Assembly: GCA_035634255.1 (NCBI GenBank)
Contig: DASQDI010000152.1
Location: 1 to 64,000, forward strand
Length of the DNA stretch: 64,000 nt
Source: DATLMR01 sp035634255
Lineage (GTDB): Bacteria > Acidobacteriota > Blastocatellia > UBA7656
Direction of reading: 5' to 3'
Part shown: in pieces, positions 43,139-54,435 of the stretch
Layout of the letters: each line of letters begins with the position of its first letter
Numbering within the stretch: position 1 is the first letter of the stretch
The notes under the pieces: model-generated
What the model was told of the DNA's origin: nothing
The model's database searches: none
What the model saw: the letters and a program-made list of their open reading frames with translations, nothing else
Program-made: the position numbers and the translations under genes

Positions 43139-43933
43139 ATGTTCGATAAACTGGTCGTGTCTTCCAGATCGCAAGGCCGCGGGAGGGCCTATGGCTTCCT
43201 GCTCGGCACCGGTGCCGTTTACATTACGCTTCTGGCCTTCGCGCTCGCGCTCTCCGTCTACACGGTGGCCCCGCAACTCGCGGACGACGAGAGCCCCGGC
43301 AAAGCGCTTCCGCTCACCCTGCCTCGGGCGACGCGAGAGGCTAGCCGGCCGGCGCGCGGCCCCGCGGCGCAAGCCTCTTCGAGGCCGAGCATCTACAACC
43401 CGATGAAGCTTTCTAACATACTGGCCGCCGATCCTGACTCGCGAAAGCCTGTCGCGTGGAGTGACAGGCTGCCCATATCGGGGGCCGTGACTGACATTGG
43501 GACCGGAGGTTCAGGCGCGGGCGCTCCGGGCGGCATCGATGGCTTGCCCGGTTATCACGGCGCGGGCGACGGCGGCGCGAGTGGCGACGGGCCTCCGCCC
43601 CCGCTTCCGCAAAAGGCCGAGGTCAAGCCCCCGGAGAGGGATTCGCGCGTGCCGCTCAAGGTGACATCGACGGTGCTGCAAGGCAAGGCCCTCGACAGGC
43701 GCACCCCCGCTTACCCTGCGCTCGCGCGGCAGATCAGGCTCGAGGGTGCGGTGGCGGTCGAGGTGGTCATCTCGCCCGAAGGGCGAGTCGAGTCATGGAG
43801 GGCGATAAGCGGGCCGCCCCTGCTCGTGCCCGCGGCGGTCGAAGCGGCCCGCCAGTGGAGGTTCGCGCCCACCCTGCTCAACGGCACGGCCGTGCGCGTG
43901 ACCGGCATAATAACTTTCGTTTTCAGGCTGTGA
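43139..43933 (+). CDS. tonB: Energy transducer TonB
   Basis: A 264-residue protein. A short cytoplasmic N-terminus precedes a membrane anchor (GFLLGTGAVYITLLAFALALSV). A low-complexity Gly/Pro-rich periplasmic spacer follows (about 110-165), then the TonB C-terminal domain (about 185-264: KALDRRTPAYPALARQIRLE, VVISPEGRV, RQWRFAPTLLNGTAVRVTG). It would pass proton-motive energy to receptors such as the one at the left edge. GAGGGG precedes the ATG at 43139. No exbB or exbD in the window. It is 253 bp past the TonB-C-like anti-sigma. Confidence 0.9.
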   Translation: MFDKLVVSSRSQGRGRAYGFLLGTGAVYITLLAFALALSVYTVAPQLADDESPGKALPLTLPRATREASRPARGPAAQASSRPSIYNPMKLSNILAADPDSRKPVAWSDRLPISGAVTDIGTGGSGAGAPGGIDGLPGYHGAGDGGASGDGPPPPLPQKAEVKPPERDSRVPLKVTSTVLQGKALDRRTPAYPALARQIRLEGAVAVEVVISPEGRVESWRAISGPPLLVPAAVEAARQWRFAPTLLNGTAVRVTGIITFVFRL

Positions 43934-43948
43934 CTTAAGGCCGGGGGT

Positions 43949-45751
<1,803 letters not shown>

Positions 45752-45864
45752 CGGTAATCAACTACGAGTCCTTCACTAAATTAAGCGTAAGTATAACAGG
45801 GTGGCGGCGGGTCGGGCCAAAAGAATTGGGGCCGGGGATGGGCTCTGCGCCTGGGGCTCGGCGG

Positions 45865-46845
45865 TCAATAGCTCGCCCGATCCCGACCGAGCAGGGCCGC
45901 GCCGATCATCCCCGCCGAAGGGCCGAGCCGGGCTATCACTATGCTGCTCCCGTTGAAGGAAGGGGGGAAAGCTCTGCGGCGGGTCTCTTTTATGGTCGGC
46001 TTCAGGATGAGGTCGCCCGCGTCCATCACGCCCCCGCCCATGACGACCATCTCCACGTTCAGGAGGTTGATGACGGCGGCGATGGCTATGCCCAAAAACA
46101 TGCCCGTCCGCTCCATCATCACCTGCGCCATCTCGTCGCCTTCGCGGGCGGCGCGGGCGATGTCTTCGGCGGTGAACTCGCGGTCGCGCGGGACCGCGAG
46201 GCGGGAGAGCGAGGAGGTGCGGTCGCGGTAGAGCCGCTCGCGCGTGCGGCGCACGATGTTCGGCCCGGAGGCTATGGTCTCAAGGCAGCCGATGTTGCCG
46301 CAGCCGCACTCGATGCCTTCGGGGTCTATGGTCATGTGGCCGAACTCCCCCGCGAACCCGAGCGCGCCCCTGTAGATCTGCCCGTTGATTATCAGCCCTG
46401 CGCCGATGCCCGTGCCGAGGGTGACGAAGAAGACCTCGCGGAGCCCGCGCGCGGCCCCGACCTGAAGCTCCGCGTAGGCGGCGGCGTTGGCGTCGTTGTC
46501 GATGACGACCGGCAGGCCCGTGTCGCGCGAGAGGTCCGATATGAGGTCCAGGTGCGACAGCTCCGGCAGGTTCGGCATCACTTCTATCCGGCTGGTCTTG
46601 CGGTTGACGAGGCCGGGGACCCCCATGCCGACGGCGGCGGCCCGGCCCGCGGCGCGGCCGTCGCCCTTCAAAGCCTCCACCATGTCCACTATCTGCCGGA
46701 ATAACCTGTCCGAGCTGTCCTGCTCGGTGTCCACGCGAGTCTCGTGGAGTATTTCGCCGGAGGAGCTGACGAGCGCCCCCTTGAGGGTCGTGCCGCCGAG
46801 ATCGATGCCGATGAAGACCGAATCCTTGTCCTGGCTGGTTGTCAT
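45865..46845 (-). CDS. ROK-family sugar kinase (glucokinase type)
   Basis: A 326-residue protein. The ATP motif is GIDLGGTTLKGALV, the catalytic Asp lies in VIDNDANAAA, then LGTGIGAGLIINGQIYRG, the HxxIxP-like GHMTIDPEG, and the ROK zinc motif CGCGNIGCLE. It should phosphorylate glucose or a related sugar; N-acetyl sugars are possible. No helix-turn-helix domain precedes it, so it is an enzyme rather than a repressor. AAGGA lies seven bases before the ATG. It is 113 bp upstream of lepA on the same strand. Confidence 0.9.
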   Translation of the reverse strand: MTTSQDKDSVFIGIDLGGTTLKGALVSSSGEILHETRVDTEQDSSDRLFRQIVDMVEALKGDGRAAGRAAAVGMGVPGLVNRKTSRIEVMPNLPELSHLDLISDLSRDTGLPVVIDNDANAAAYAELQVGAARGLREVFFVTLGTGIGAGLIINGQIYRGALGFAGEFGHMTIDPEGIECGCGNIGCLETIASGPNIVRRTRERLYRDRTSSLSRLAVPRDREFTAEDIARAAREGDEMAQVMMERTGMFLGIAIAAVINLLNVEMVVMGGGVMDAGDLILKPTIKETRRRAFPPSFNGSSIVIARLGPSAGMIGAALLGRDRASY

Positions 46846-47155
46846 ATAGCGGTCCTTAAGGTAGAGAGATTTTAATGGAGTGTCTCTTCTCCGTTAGCCC
46901 GTGAACACTTGTTGAGCCGGAAGTTTGAGGATAACAAAGGCGTTAAAGGGATGTCAATTTTAGGAAAGTACGCTAAAATCCACAGGCCCAAAGAAACGCA
47001 GTATTAGAACATGGGGCCGCGAGGATGAGCCCGGTTTCCGGTTTCCGGCCTACGCTTGCGGCGAAGCGAACACGTCTCGAATAAAAGCATGTGCGGTTCG
47101 GCGTGCCCCCGAGCGCCATCTCGATTTAAGGAGCTTGAAACCGGGAACAGGTCGA
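46846..47155. other. 310-bp divergent intergenic region
   Basis: Between the ROK kinase and the DedA gene, read in opposite directions. No coding sequence, hairpin or promoter stands out. Confidence 0.4.
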
Positions 47156-47770
47156 ATGTACGAACTTCTGGAAAGATACGGATTGTGGGCGGTATTCCTG
47201 GGGACCATGATCGAAGGCGACCTGACCCTGCTGTTCGCGGGGGTCCTCGCGCGGGCGGGCGTCTTCTCTTTCGCCGAGGCGATGATCGTGGGCACGGCCG
47301 GGGGCGTCATCGGGGACTCGATCAGCTACCTGATCGGCGCGCGCTTCCGCGGGCAGGCCTACAAGCTCGGCTTCTTCCTGAAGGCGCAGCCGCGCATCGA
47401 AAAACTCACGGGCAGGTTCGGCGTGCTCTCCGTCTTCATAGTCAAGTACGTTTACGGGCTGCGGACGGCCAGCGCCGTCTTCTGGGGCCTCGCGCAGTTC
47501 GGCTACCTGAGGTTCGCCCTGCTCACTCTGGCCAGCTGCTTCTCGTGGGTCGCGGTGCTGGCGGGGCTCGGGTTCACCTTCGCCACGGGCGTCGAAAACC
47601 TGATCGGGGACCTGCACCGCATCCAAATCATTCTGCTTGTCGTATTTGTCATTGTCGCCATCGTTTACATCATCAGCCGGTTCGAGCGCAGGGTGATCGA
47701 GGAGGACAAGGAGTTCTTCGGCGACGAAGAGGACCAGCGGCGGGAGAAGGAAGTGGCGGGTGACGAGTAG
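47156..47770 (+). CDS. DedA-family membrane protein
   Basis: A 204-residue protein. The DedA signature is visible: FLGTMIEGDLTLLFAGVLAR, then GGVIGDSISYLIGARFRG, then FIVKYVYGLRTASAVFWGLA, with about four or five helices and re-entrant loops. The C-terminus is a charged tail (RRVIEEDKEFFGDEEDQRRE). DedA proteins act as lipid scramblases or undecaprenyl-phosphate flippases and support envelope integrity. The ATG at 47156 has only a weak ribosome-binding site (CAGG); a TTG at 47135 is possible. Confidence 0.88.
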   Translation: MYELLERYGLWAVFLGTMIEGDLTLLFAGVLARAGVFSFAEAMIVGTAGGVIGDSISYLIGARFRGQAYKLGFFLKAQPRIEKLTGRFGVLSVFIVKYVYGLRTASAVFWGLAQFGYLRFALLTLASCFSWVAVLAGLGFTFATGVENLIGDLHRIQIILLVVFVIVAIVYIISRFERRVIEEDKEFFGDEEDQRREKEVAGDE

Positions 47771-47787
47771 GGGCTCCGCGCGGCAAC

Positions 47788-50118
47788 ATGATTTCAAGCA
47801 CCATCTCTCACTACCGAATTCTCGGGCGGCTCGGCGCGGGCGGCATGGGCGAAGTCTACCTCGCCGAAGACACGCGCCTGGGCCGCCGCGTGGCGGTGAA
47901 GTTCCTGCCCGCGTCCTACCAGTACGACCCCGACAGGAGGTCCCGCTTCCTCAGGGAGGCGCGCGCGGCTTCGGCCCTGCGCTCCCCGTACAGCGCGGCA
48001 ATCTACGACATCGGGGAGCATGACGGCTCGCACTTCATCGTGATGGAGTACGTCGAGGGCGAGACGCTCTCGCGCAAGATAGGGCGCGGGCCGCTCGGCG
48101 CGAGCGAGTGCGTTGGGGTGGCCGCGCAGGTGGCCGACGCGCTCGACGAGGCCCACTCGCTCGGCATCATCCACCGGGACATCAAGAGCGCCAACATCAT
48201 CGTGACCGAGCGGGGGCTGGCGAAGGTCCTCGACTTCGGCCTCGCCAGGTTCACCGACCCCGCGGCCGACCCGGACCCCGAGCGCACCTTGCAGCTCGGG
48301 GGGCAGACGGCCTTCGGCGTCATACTCGGCACGGTCTCTTACATGTCGCCCGAGCAGGCGTACGCGCGCGAGATCGACCACCGCTCCGACATCTTCTCGC
48401 TCGGCGTGGTCGTCTACGAGATGCTCTCGGGGCGGCTGCCATTCCAGGGCGACACCCCAATCGCGATAATAGACAACATCATCCACCAGGAGCCGGCCCC
48501 GCTCGCGCACCTGAACCAGACCGTCTCGCTCGAACTCGAACGCATAACCCGCAGGTGCCTGGAGAAAGACCGCGAGCGCCGCTACCAGTCGATGCGCGAC
48601 CTGCTGCAAGACCTGCGCGGCCTTCAGCGCGAAGACCTTTCAGGGTCGCTCCCGCCGCCGTCGAATTTCCTCACGCGGCCGATTGCCGCCCCCGAGGTCA
48701 CGAAGGGCGCGCAGCCCGCGAAGAAGACGCGCGCGCGCAAAGCCGTCGATTCGCTCGCGATCCTCCCGCTCGTCAACGTCGGCAACGACCCCGAAACGGA
48801 GTACCTGTCGGACGGGATAACCGAGAGCATCATCAGCAACCTTTCGAGGCTCCCGCACCTGCGGGTCATGGCCCGCAGCACGGTCTTCCGCTACAAAGGC
48901 CGCGAGGCCGACCCCCGGGAGGTCGGGCGCGACCTGAGCGTCCGCGCGGTGATGAGCGGGCGGGTCCACCAGCGCGGAGACACTCTGGTGATAAGGACGG
49001 AGCTTGTGGACACGCTCGACGGGGCGCAGCTCTGGGGCGAGCAGTACAACAGAAAGCTCTCCGACATCTTCACCATCGAAGAGGAGATATCGCGAGAGAT
49101 ATCGGGCAAGCTGAGCCTGAAGCTGAGCGGGCAGCAGAAGAAACAACTGACCAAGCGCCACACCGACGACACGGAGGCGTACCAGCTCTACCTCAGGGGC
49201 CGCCACGCCTGGAACAGGCGAACCGAGGAAGGGCTCAGGAAGGGCATAGAGTTCTTCCAGCAGGCCATCGATCACGACCCGAATTACGCGCTCGCTTACG
49301 CGGGGCTGGCCGACGCTTTCAACATACTGGCGAGCTACAGCGCGATGCCTCCGGGCGAAGCATTCCCGAAGGCGAAGGCCGCCGCCACCCGCGCCCTTGA
49401 GCTCGACGACAAGCTCTCCGAGGCCCACACCTCGCTCGCCTTCGTGAGGCTCGGGTACGACTGGGACAGGGAGGAAGCCGAGCGCGGGTTCAGGCGCGCG
49501 ATCAGGCTAAACCCCGGATACGCGACCGCGCACCTCTGGTACGCGCTCACGCTCGCGACCCTGGGGCGGGCCGAAGAGGCGCTCTCGGAGATCAACCGCG
49601 CTCTCTACCTCGACCCCTTATCGCTCCCCATCCAGACGAACGTGGGCTGGCTCCGTCACCTCTCGCGGCAGTACGACGAGGCCATAGAAGAGTACAGGAA
49701 AGCTCTCGACCTTGACCCCAATTTCACCCTGGCGCGCCGCCGCCTCGGGCAGACCTACGAGCAGAAGGCCATGTACGACGAGGCCCTGGCGGAATTCCGG
49801 AAGGCTCTGTCGATCTATGGGGGGGACACGGAGACGCTCGCGGCGCTCGGGCACCTATACGCAGTGTCCGGCGAGCGGGACCTCGCGCGCGGGGTGATCG
49901 GCGAGCTGAACGAGCTTTCGAGGCGGCGGTACATCCCTTCGTACTTCATAGCGAGAATACTGATCGGGCTGGAAGAAAACGACGAGGCGTTCGAGTGGCT
50001 GGAAAAGGCTTACGGCGAGCGGTACGGGTTCCTGATCTACCTCAACGTGGAGCCCGTCTTCGACAAGCTGCGCTCGGACGCGAGATTCATCGACCTCGCC
50101 CGGCGCGTCGGGTTGTGA
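47788..50118 (+). CDS. Ser/Thr protein kinase with FlgO-like and TPR domains
   Basis: A 776-residue protein. A complete Hanks kinase (about 7-265: LGAGGMGEVYLAEDTRLGRR, VAVKFLP, IIHRDIKSANI, DFG, MSPEQAYAR) is followed by a linker. An FlgO/adenylate-cyclase-type domain comes next (about 327-440: DSLAILPLVNVGNDPETEYL, GITESIISNLSRLPHLRVMA, DTLDGAQLWGEQY), then six or more TPRs to the end (for example AIEEYRKALDLDPNFTLARR). No membrane segment, so it is cytoplasmic. This three-part kinase is common in Acidobacteriota; partners and signals are unknown. It starts 17 bp after dedA. Confidence 0.92.
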   Translation: MISSTISHYRILGRLGAGGMGEVYLAEDTRLGRRVAVKFLPASYQYDPDRRSRFLREARAASALRSPYSAAIYDIGEHDGSHFIVMEYVEGETLSRKIGRGPLGASECVGVAAQVADALDEAHSLGIIHRDIKSANIIVTERGLAKVLDFGLARFTDPAADPDPERTLQLGGQTAFGVILGTVSYMSPEQAYAREIDHRSDIFSLGVVVYEMLSGRLPFQGDTPIAIIDNIIHQEPAPLAHLNQTVSLELERITRRCLEKDRERRYQSMRDLLQDLRGLQREDLSGSLPPPSNFLTRPIAAPEVTKGAQPAKKTRARKAVDSLAILPLVNVGNDPETEYLSDGITESIISNLSRLPHLRVMARSTVFRYKGREADPREVGRDLSVRAVMSGRVHQRGDTLVIRTELVDTLDGAQLWGEQYNRKLSDIFTIEEEISREISGKLSLKLSGQQKKQLTKRHTDDTEAYQLYLRGRHAWNRRTEEGLRKGIEFFQQAIDHDPNYALAYAGLADAFNILASYSAMPPGEAFPKAKAAATRALELDDKLSEAHTSLAFVRLGYDWDREEAERGFRRAIRLNPGYATAHLWYALTLATLGRAEEALSEINRALYLDPLSLPIQTNVGWLRHLSRQYDEAIEEYRKALDLDPNFTLARRRLGQTYEQKAMYDEALAEFRKALSIYGGDTETLAALGHLYAVSGERDLARGVIGELNELSRRRYIPSYFIARILIGLEENDEAFEWLEKAYGERYGFLIYLNVEPVFDKLRSDARFIDLARRVGL

Positions 50119-50141
50119 GCGGAATGCGAATCGCCTACCGG

Positions 50142-50166
50142 GAGGGCGGGCCGGACGCCCGCCCTC
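50142..50166. terminator. Bidirectional terminator hairpin
   Basis: A perfect 10-bp stem, GAGGGCGGGC with GCCCGCCCTC, and a 5-nt loop, between the convergent kinase and hydrolase genes. No T-run on either side. Confidence 0.5.
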
Positions 50167-50180
50167 TCAGCAAATGACCG

Positions 50181-51233
50181 CTATTTCATGAACTCCCGGA
50201 TGTAGCTGTTGATGAGTTCGGGCTTCTCGTGTATGACCCAGTGCGTGCCGTCGGGGATGCGCTTGATGGTCAGGTTGGGCACGAACTTGTCGAGGCCGTC
50301 GAGGTTTCCCGTGAGGAGGGCCGTGTCCTTCTCCCCCCAGATCACGAGCGTCGGCACCTTCACCATGAGCGAAGCCATCTGCGCGTTCACGTCCGCCGGT
50401 GCATTCGCGCTCTCGCCCGTGGGCGGGCCGATCCGCGCGGCCCGGTAGTAGTTCAGGCCGCCCGTGAGCGCGCCCGGCTGCGACCAGGCTTCGATGTACG
50501 CCTTCTTGTCCTCTTCGGTGAAATGGCCTTCCTTCAACCCCTGACCCATCACCGCCTGCACGAGCGCCGCGTAGTTGTTATTCGAAAGGATCTGCTCCGC
50601 CTGCGGGCTGCGGAACGTGAGCATGTAAGCGCTCGCTTTCTGCTGGGCCGGGTTGTCGCGCAGCTCGCGCTGGAAGACCCCCGGATGCGGGGCGTTTATG
50701 ATGACGAGCCTGTCGAGGTAGTCGGGGTGCGACATGGCGAAGGCCCACGCGACGACCCCGCCCCAGTCGTGCGCGACCAGAGTGAATTTTTTATAGCCCA
50801 GGTGATCCGCAAGTGCGCGCAGGTCTCCGACCAGATACTTAATCTGGTACTGCTCGACATCCGCGGGCTTGGAAGAGAGGTTGTAGCCGCGCATGTCGGG
50901 GGCGACCGCGAGGTGGTCCTTGCCGAACTCCGCGAGCTGATTCTTCCACCCGTACCAGAACTCGGGGAAGCCGTGGACGAACATGATGAGCTTCCCCTTC
51001 CCCGAGGCCGCGTAGTGCAGGCGGACTCCGTTGACGTCCGCGTATTCGTGTCTGAGCATCGGTCCCTTCGCTTTCTGGCTGGCGGCACCCTGCGCGGGGC
51101 CTGCGGCCTTCTGCTTTTCGCCGGCCTGTTTCTGCTTCTCAATCGCCTGGGCCCCGGCGCAGATAAAAAGGAGGAGGAGGGAGAGGCTCGCGGCGAGCAG
51201 TCGGTCCGCCGCGCGTAGCTTTTCGGTTTTCAT
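50181..51233 (-). CDS. Exported alpha/beta hydrolase, epoxide-hydrolase-like
   Basis: A 350-residue protein with a signal peptide (LLAASLSLLLLFICAGAQA, about 11-30) and a Lys/Gln/Ala-rich linker. The hydrolase fold shows oxyanion motif HGFPEFWYGWKNQL, nucleophile Asp in VAHDWGGVVAW, the acid in VIWGEKDTALL, and the His in GTHWVIHEKPEL. An Asp nucleophile in HDWGG points to an epoxide hydrolase or haloalkane dehalogenase; the cap region does not let me choose. Probable periplasmic location. Confidence 0.87.
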   Translation of the reverse strand: MKTEKLRAADRLLAASLSLLLLFICAGAQAIEKQKQAGEKQKAAGPAQGAASQKAKGPMLRHEYADVNGVRLHYAASGKGKLIMFVHGFPEFWYGWKNQLAEFGKDHLAVAPDMRGYNLSSKPADVEQYQIKYLVGDLRALADHLGYKKFTLVAHDWGGVVAWAFAMSHPDYLDRLVIINAPHPGVFQRELRDNPAQQKASAYMLTFRSPQAEQILSNNNYAALVQAVMGQGLKEGHFTEEDKKAYIEAWSQPGALTGGLNYYRAARIGPPTGESANAPADVNAQMASLMVKVPTLVIWGEKDTALLTGNLDGLDKFVPNLTIKRIPDGTHWVIHEKPELINSYIREFMK

Positions 51234-51278
51234 AGGCGTGTCACCTTCTTCCTTTCGGCGAGCGGCGCGCTCTTAAGG

Positions 51279-51557
51279 TCATTTGAGCACCTTCGGGTTG
51301 AGGTATTGAGCCGGCGGGCCTTCGTAAATCGCGCCGCAACGCTGGCACCTGTGAAGGGTGTTCTCTTCCGCGGCTTTGCTCACTATTTCAGGCGGGGCGG
51401 TGTGCCACTCTTTTATGTGGCCCGTGCAGTTCTGCCCCTTGGCGTCCTTGACCGTGCACACGGTCTGCCCGACTTTGAGCGGGAGGTACTCGCCCGTCTT
51501 TTCGGTCGGCGGCTGGATGTTCTTCGATTTGATGTCAAACAGGTTGACCTCGTCCAT
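51279..51557 (-). CDS. Small CxxC protein, unknown
   Basis: A 92-residue protein. The middle (YLPLKVGQTVCTVKDAKGQN, CTGHIKEW) and the C-terminal HRCQRCGAIYEGPPAQYL contain four Cys. The CQRCG pair with the upstream Cys residues may form a zinc ribbon. No signal peptide, no family recognised. It lies 45 bp before the hydrolase gene on the same strand. Confidence 0.6.
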   Translation of the reverse strand: MDEVNLFDIKSKNIQPPTEKTGEYLPLKVGQTVCTVKDAKGQNCTGHIKEWHTAPPEIVSKAAEENTLHRCQRCGAIYEGPPAQYLNPKVLK

Positions 51558-51674
51558 TGCGTTCGACTCCTGGGAGGATTTATCGCGGGCGTATATTATG
51601 GTAAGCAGTCGGCTCCGGTCAACAATCAGTGTGGGAGCGGCCGGGGCGGGGCGATATTTTCACCAGAGGACATT

Positions 51675-52358
51675 ATGACCACGAACACGAACAAGCCTGT
51701 TTTGAGCGGGGAAGAATTCGCCCGCTCGCTCGCGGAAGATAATCTCGTGAAGCTGGAGCGCCTGGGCAAGCTCAACTCCGAGGGCGAGGCCCCGGACGAT
51801 CTCAGCGTCAGCCGCCTGCTCCGCGTCGCCCTCAAGAACGAGCTTGAGGCGACCGAGATCGCGGCCATCTGGCTCGCCACGACGCCCGAGATAGAAGTGA
51901 AGCTCGCGCTGGCGCGCCAGGTCGGGGATGAGGCGAGACACTACCGCCTGATCTCCGAGCGGCTCGCGTCGCTCGGAGTCGACGCGAGCGCCATCGACCC
52001 GCGCGAGGGGGGATACTCGCCGCTGTTCGATTACCTGCGCCACCTCCAGAGCACGGCCGCGCGCATCGCGGCGGGCCAGTTCACGCGCGAGGGCATCGCC
52101 CTCGTCCGCAATCAGGCATTCATCGACTACTGCGAGGCGCGGGGCGATAGGGAGACGGCCGCGCTCTACCGCGACCACATCCAGAGGGACGAGCAGCACC
52201 ACCACGAGATGGGCCGCCGGTTGCTCGCGCGCTACGCGGTCAGCGAAGACGAGCAGCGCATCGCGCGGCAGGCGGCCGAGCACACCCTGGAACTCGCGGA
52301 AGAGATTCAGGAGACGGCCCGGCTCAAGGCCGGGATCTCGCGCGCCCCCGGCTGCTGA
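51675..52358 (+). CDS. Ferritin-like diiron-type protein
   Basis: A 227-residue helical protein. Two ExxH units are visible, EARHYR (after LALARQVGD) and EQHHHEMGRR, plus Glu residues in RVALKNELEATEIAAIWLAT and YCEARGD. This is the metal pattern of ferritin-like four-helix bundles. Such proteins store iron or act as small oxygenases; which applies here is not decided. AGAGGA precedes the ATG at 51675. An upstream in-frame extension overlaps the divergent small gene and is rejected. Confidence 0.8.
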   Translation: MTTNTNKPVLSGEEFARSLAEDNLVKLERLGKLNSEGEAPDDLSVSRLLRVALKNELEATEIAAIWLATTPEIEVKLALARQVGDEARHYRLISERLASLGVDASAIDPREGGYSPLFDYLRHLQSTAARIAAGQFTREGIALVRNQAFIDYCEARGDRETAALYRDHIQRDEQHHHEMGRRLLARYAVSEDEQRIARQAAEHTLELAEEIQETARLKAGISRAPGC

Positions 52359-52549
52359 GGGCGACTCAGATTAGTATTTACTCGCCCGCTGAGTCCAGCT
52401 AACATAAGCCCCGTGGATTTTGCGGATAATCGGTTAATTGTCGCCAGGGCCGGGGCACGGCAACCTGGCCGACGGCCACCCTTACCCGCCCGAAAGATGC
52501 TGCCGCTGCCCTGCCCCCACATGTCACGGCTCGTTCCCGAGAAGCACTG

Positions 52550-53902
52550 ATGTCGCAGTTATCGAGAGGCGATATAATCGACCGCATCACAGGCGGCGAG
52601 AGCCTTCGTGGGATAAACCTCGTCCGCGCGAACCTCTCGGCGATGAGTCTGGCGCGAACCGACCTCGCCGAGGCCAACCTGCGCATGGCCGACCTGACCG
52701 GCGCGGACCTGCGGGAGGCGCGCCTGACCGGCTGCTTCCTGAGCGGCGCGGTGCTGAACGAAGCCAACCTGACCGGCGCGAATCTGGTCGAAGCCAGCCT
52801 GATCGGCGCGCTCATGAAAGGCGCGGACCTCAGCGGCGCGGACCTCAGCGGCGCGGACCTGACCGGCGCGTCGCTCGAAGGCTCGCAACTGGCCGGCGCT
52901 TTCCTCGTCGGCACCTTCCTCAACGAGACGGAGCTGAAAAACGCCAACCTGTCGGGGGCCTACATCAGGATGGCCCAGATGACCGGCAGCAACCTGTCGG
53001 GCGCGCAGCTAGAAGGCGCGGACCTGTCCAACACGGACCTGTCGGGCGTCCGCCTCGAAGGCGCGTGCCTGATCGGGGCCAACTTCACGGGCGCGAACCT
53101 GTCCAGCAGCTCGCTCATGTTCGCGGACCTGCGCGGCGCGGACCTGTCGGACGCGAACCTTTCGAGCTGCAACCTGACCGGCGCGAAACTACGCGGGATC
53201 AAATTCAAAGGCGTGAAACTGGAAGACGCCTGGGCCGAGTGGGTCGACCTCGCGGCCGCGGGCAACGAGCACCGCGCGTCGATTGAAGAAGCCTTCACCG
53301 GAATAATGGGGAAGCCGCTCGCGCAAATCCTCGTCGAAGGCTCCGTGAGCGATTCGGTCTGGACGATCATACTCGCGCACCTGTGCGAGTTCCAGGCGAC
53401 CAGCCCCTCGCACGCGGACGTAAGATTGAAGGGGATACACCAGGGCGCGAGCACGTCCGCGCTCTACCTCGAAGCCGCGCGCGAGTCGAGCCTCGCCGCG
53501 TATCTCAGAGAACTGGCCGAAATAATCGGCAGGGGGTCGGACGAGCTTTTCGAAAGGCTCGCGGCGGTCGCCAGGGAGCAGGCCGACCAGCCCGAGGGGA
53601 GCGAGGACCCCTTCCCGCCCCTCCCGCGTGAGATATCTTTAGCCGCGCAGGAGGAGGCCGAGCAGACCTCCCGGTTGAATCAGGTCGTGGACCTGACGGT
53701 GGCGGTTCGGGTCGAAGCCCTTCAGGGCACGCCTTTCTGGAACAGCGATAAAGCCGTCGCGATACTGACGGGCAACCGCCGCATCTGGCTCGAAGCCGCG
53801 TCCGGCTCCCTGCTCACCTTACGCTCTCCGCATGGGGCGGGGCTCGGCCTCGACCTGATCAATGGCCGCTTCGTGACGGAAGAGAGTCGAAGAAAACAGT
53901 AG
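52550..53902 (+). CDS. Pentapeptide-repeat protein with large C-terminal domain
   Basis: A 450-residue protein. About residues 20-228 are tandem pentapeptides of the A(D/N)LxX type (for example ADLSGADLSGADLTGASLEG), some 40 units forming a right-handed quadrilateral helix. The C-terminal 220 residues are different: a helical part (EFQATSPSHADVRLKGIHQG, SSLAAYLRELAEIIGRGSDE) and a final strand-rich part (VAILTGNRRIWLEAASGSLL). I do not recognise this second half. Some pentapeptide proteins protect DNA gyrase, but nothing in the neighbours supports that here. No signal peptide. Confidence 0.85.
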   Translation: MSQLSRGDIIDRITGGESLRGINLVRANLSAMSLARTDLAEANLRMADLTGADLREARLTGCFLSGAVLNEANLTGANLVEASLIGALMKGADLSGADLSGADLTGASLEGSQLAGAFLVGTFLNETELKNANLSGAYIRMAQMTGSNLSGAQLEGADLSNTDLSGVRLEGACLIGANFTGANLSSSSLMFADLRGADLSDANLSSCNLTGAKLRGIKFKGVKLEDAWAEWVDLAAAGNEHRASIEEAFTGIMGKPLAQILVEGSVSDSVWTIILAHLCEFQATSPSHADVRLKGIHQGASTSALYLEAARESSLAAYLRELAEIIGRGSDELFERLAAVAREQADQPEGSEDPFPPLPREISLAAQEEAEQTSRLNQVVDLTVAVRVEALQGTPFWNSDKAVAILTGNRRIWLEAASGSLLTLRSPHGAGLGLDLINGRFVTEESRRKQ

Positions 53903-53945
53903 CACTACAGTTGCCGGATCGCTTCGCGCTACGATTGCCGCAGGT

Positions 53946-54435
53946 TCAGTCCTGCAATTGCTCCAGGAAATACGCCAGATCGAAGAACTCTCTCTCCGTC
54001 TGAATTTTCCCCTCCTGGTTGAACTTGAAGAAGCCGATGCCTTCCAGAAAGACATTCCCGGTCCTGGTCGTAAAACGTAACCTCCATTCGACGGCGGCTT
54101 CCTGACCGCACATCTTGATGTCCAGGGAGTATAGTTTGATTTGACTAGAGGGTGGGGAACGTCTGCAAATAAGCGGTTATGGCTTGTGTCCCCTGGATCG
54201 GCGGAGGGCCGACCGGGTCTTCAATCACGGCGTCGGCGGCGAAATGGTTTACGCCCCCCTGGGCGTCGAACGCGGCTAATCCGGCGAATACTTCCTCAAT
54301 AACCGCCTCGATCTGCTGCGAGGTCAGAGCGTTGTTTGCGGCCGCCTCAACGCGCGTGACGCTCGTAGCGACCAAGAACATGAGCGCCATAGCCAGCGCC
54401 GTCATCTTTTTCAAAAACATACTTTGGTTTCTCAT
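53946..54435 (-). pseudogene. Frameshifted exported SnoaL/NTF2-like gene
   Basis: The 5' part reads from ATG 54435 (AAGGA seven bases upstream): signal peptide (MTALAMALMFLVATSVTRVEA), then ALTSQQIEAVIEEVFAGLAA and HFAADAVIEDPVGPPPIQGT, then an in-frame TAG at 54147-54145. Shifting by one base at about 54149-54152 (run CCCCACCC) restores a sensible ending: SSQIKLYSLDIKMCGQEAAV, LRFTTRTGNVFLEGIGFFKF, and FFDLAYFLEQLQD with stop at 53948-53946. The total span is 163 codons plus one base. The restored protein has the SnoaL-like cone-fold pattern. One extra C in a C-run explains the break, which could be a true mutation or a sequencing error. Confidence 0.7.

Noticed and set aside
53929..54111. 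60-codon minus-strand frame overlapping the SnoaL-like pseudogene
   Set aside because: It is the wrong frame of the pseudogene's 3' part. The frame giving LRFTTRTGNVFLEGIGF is the protein-like one.
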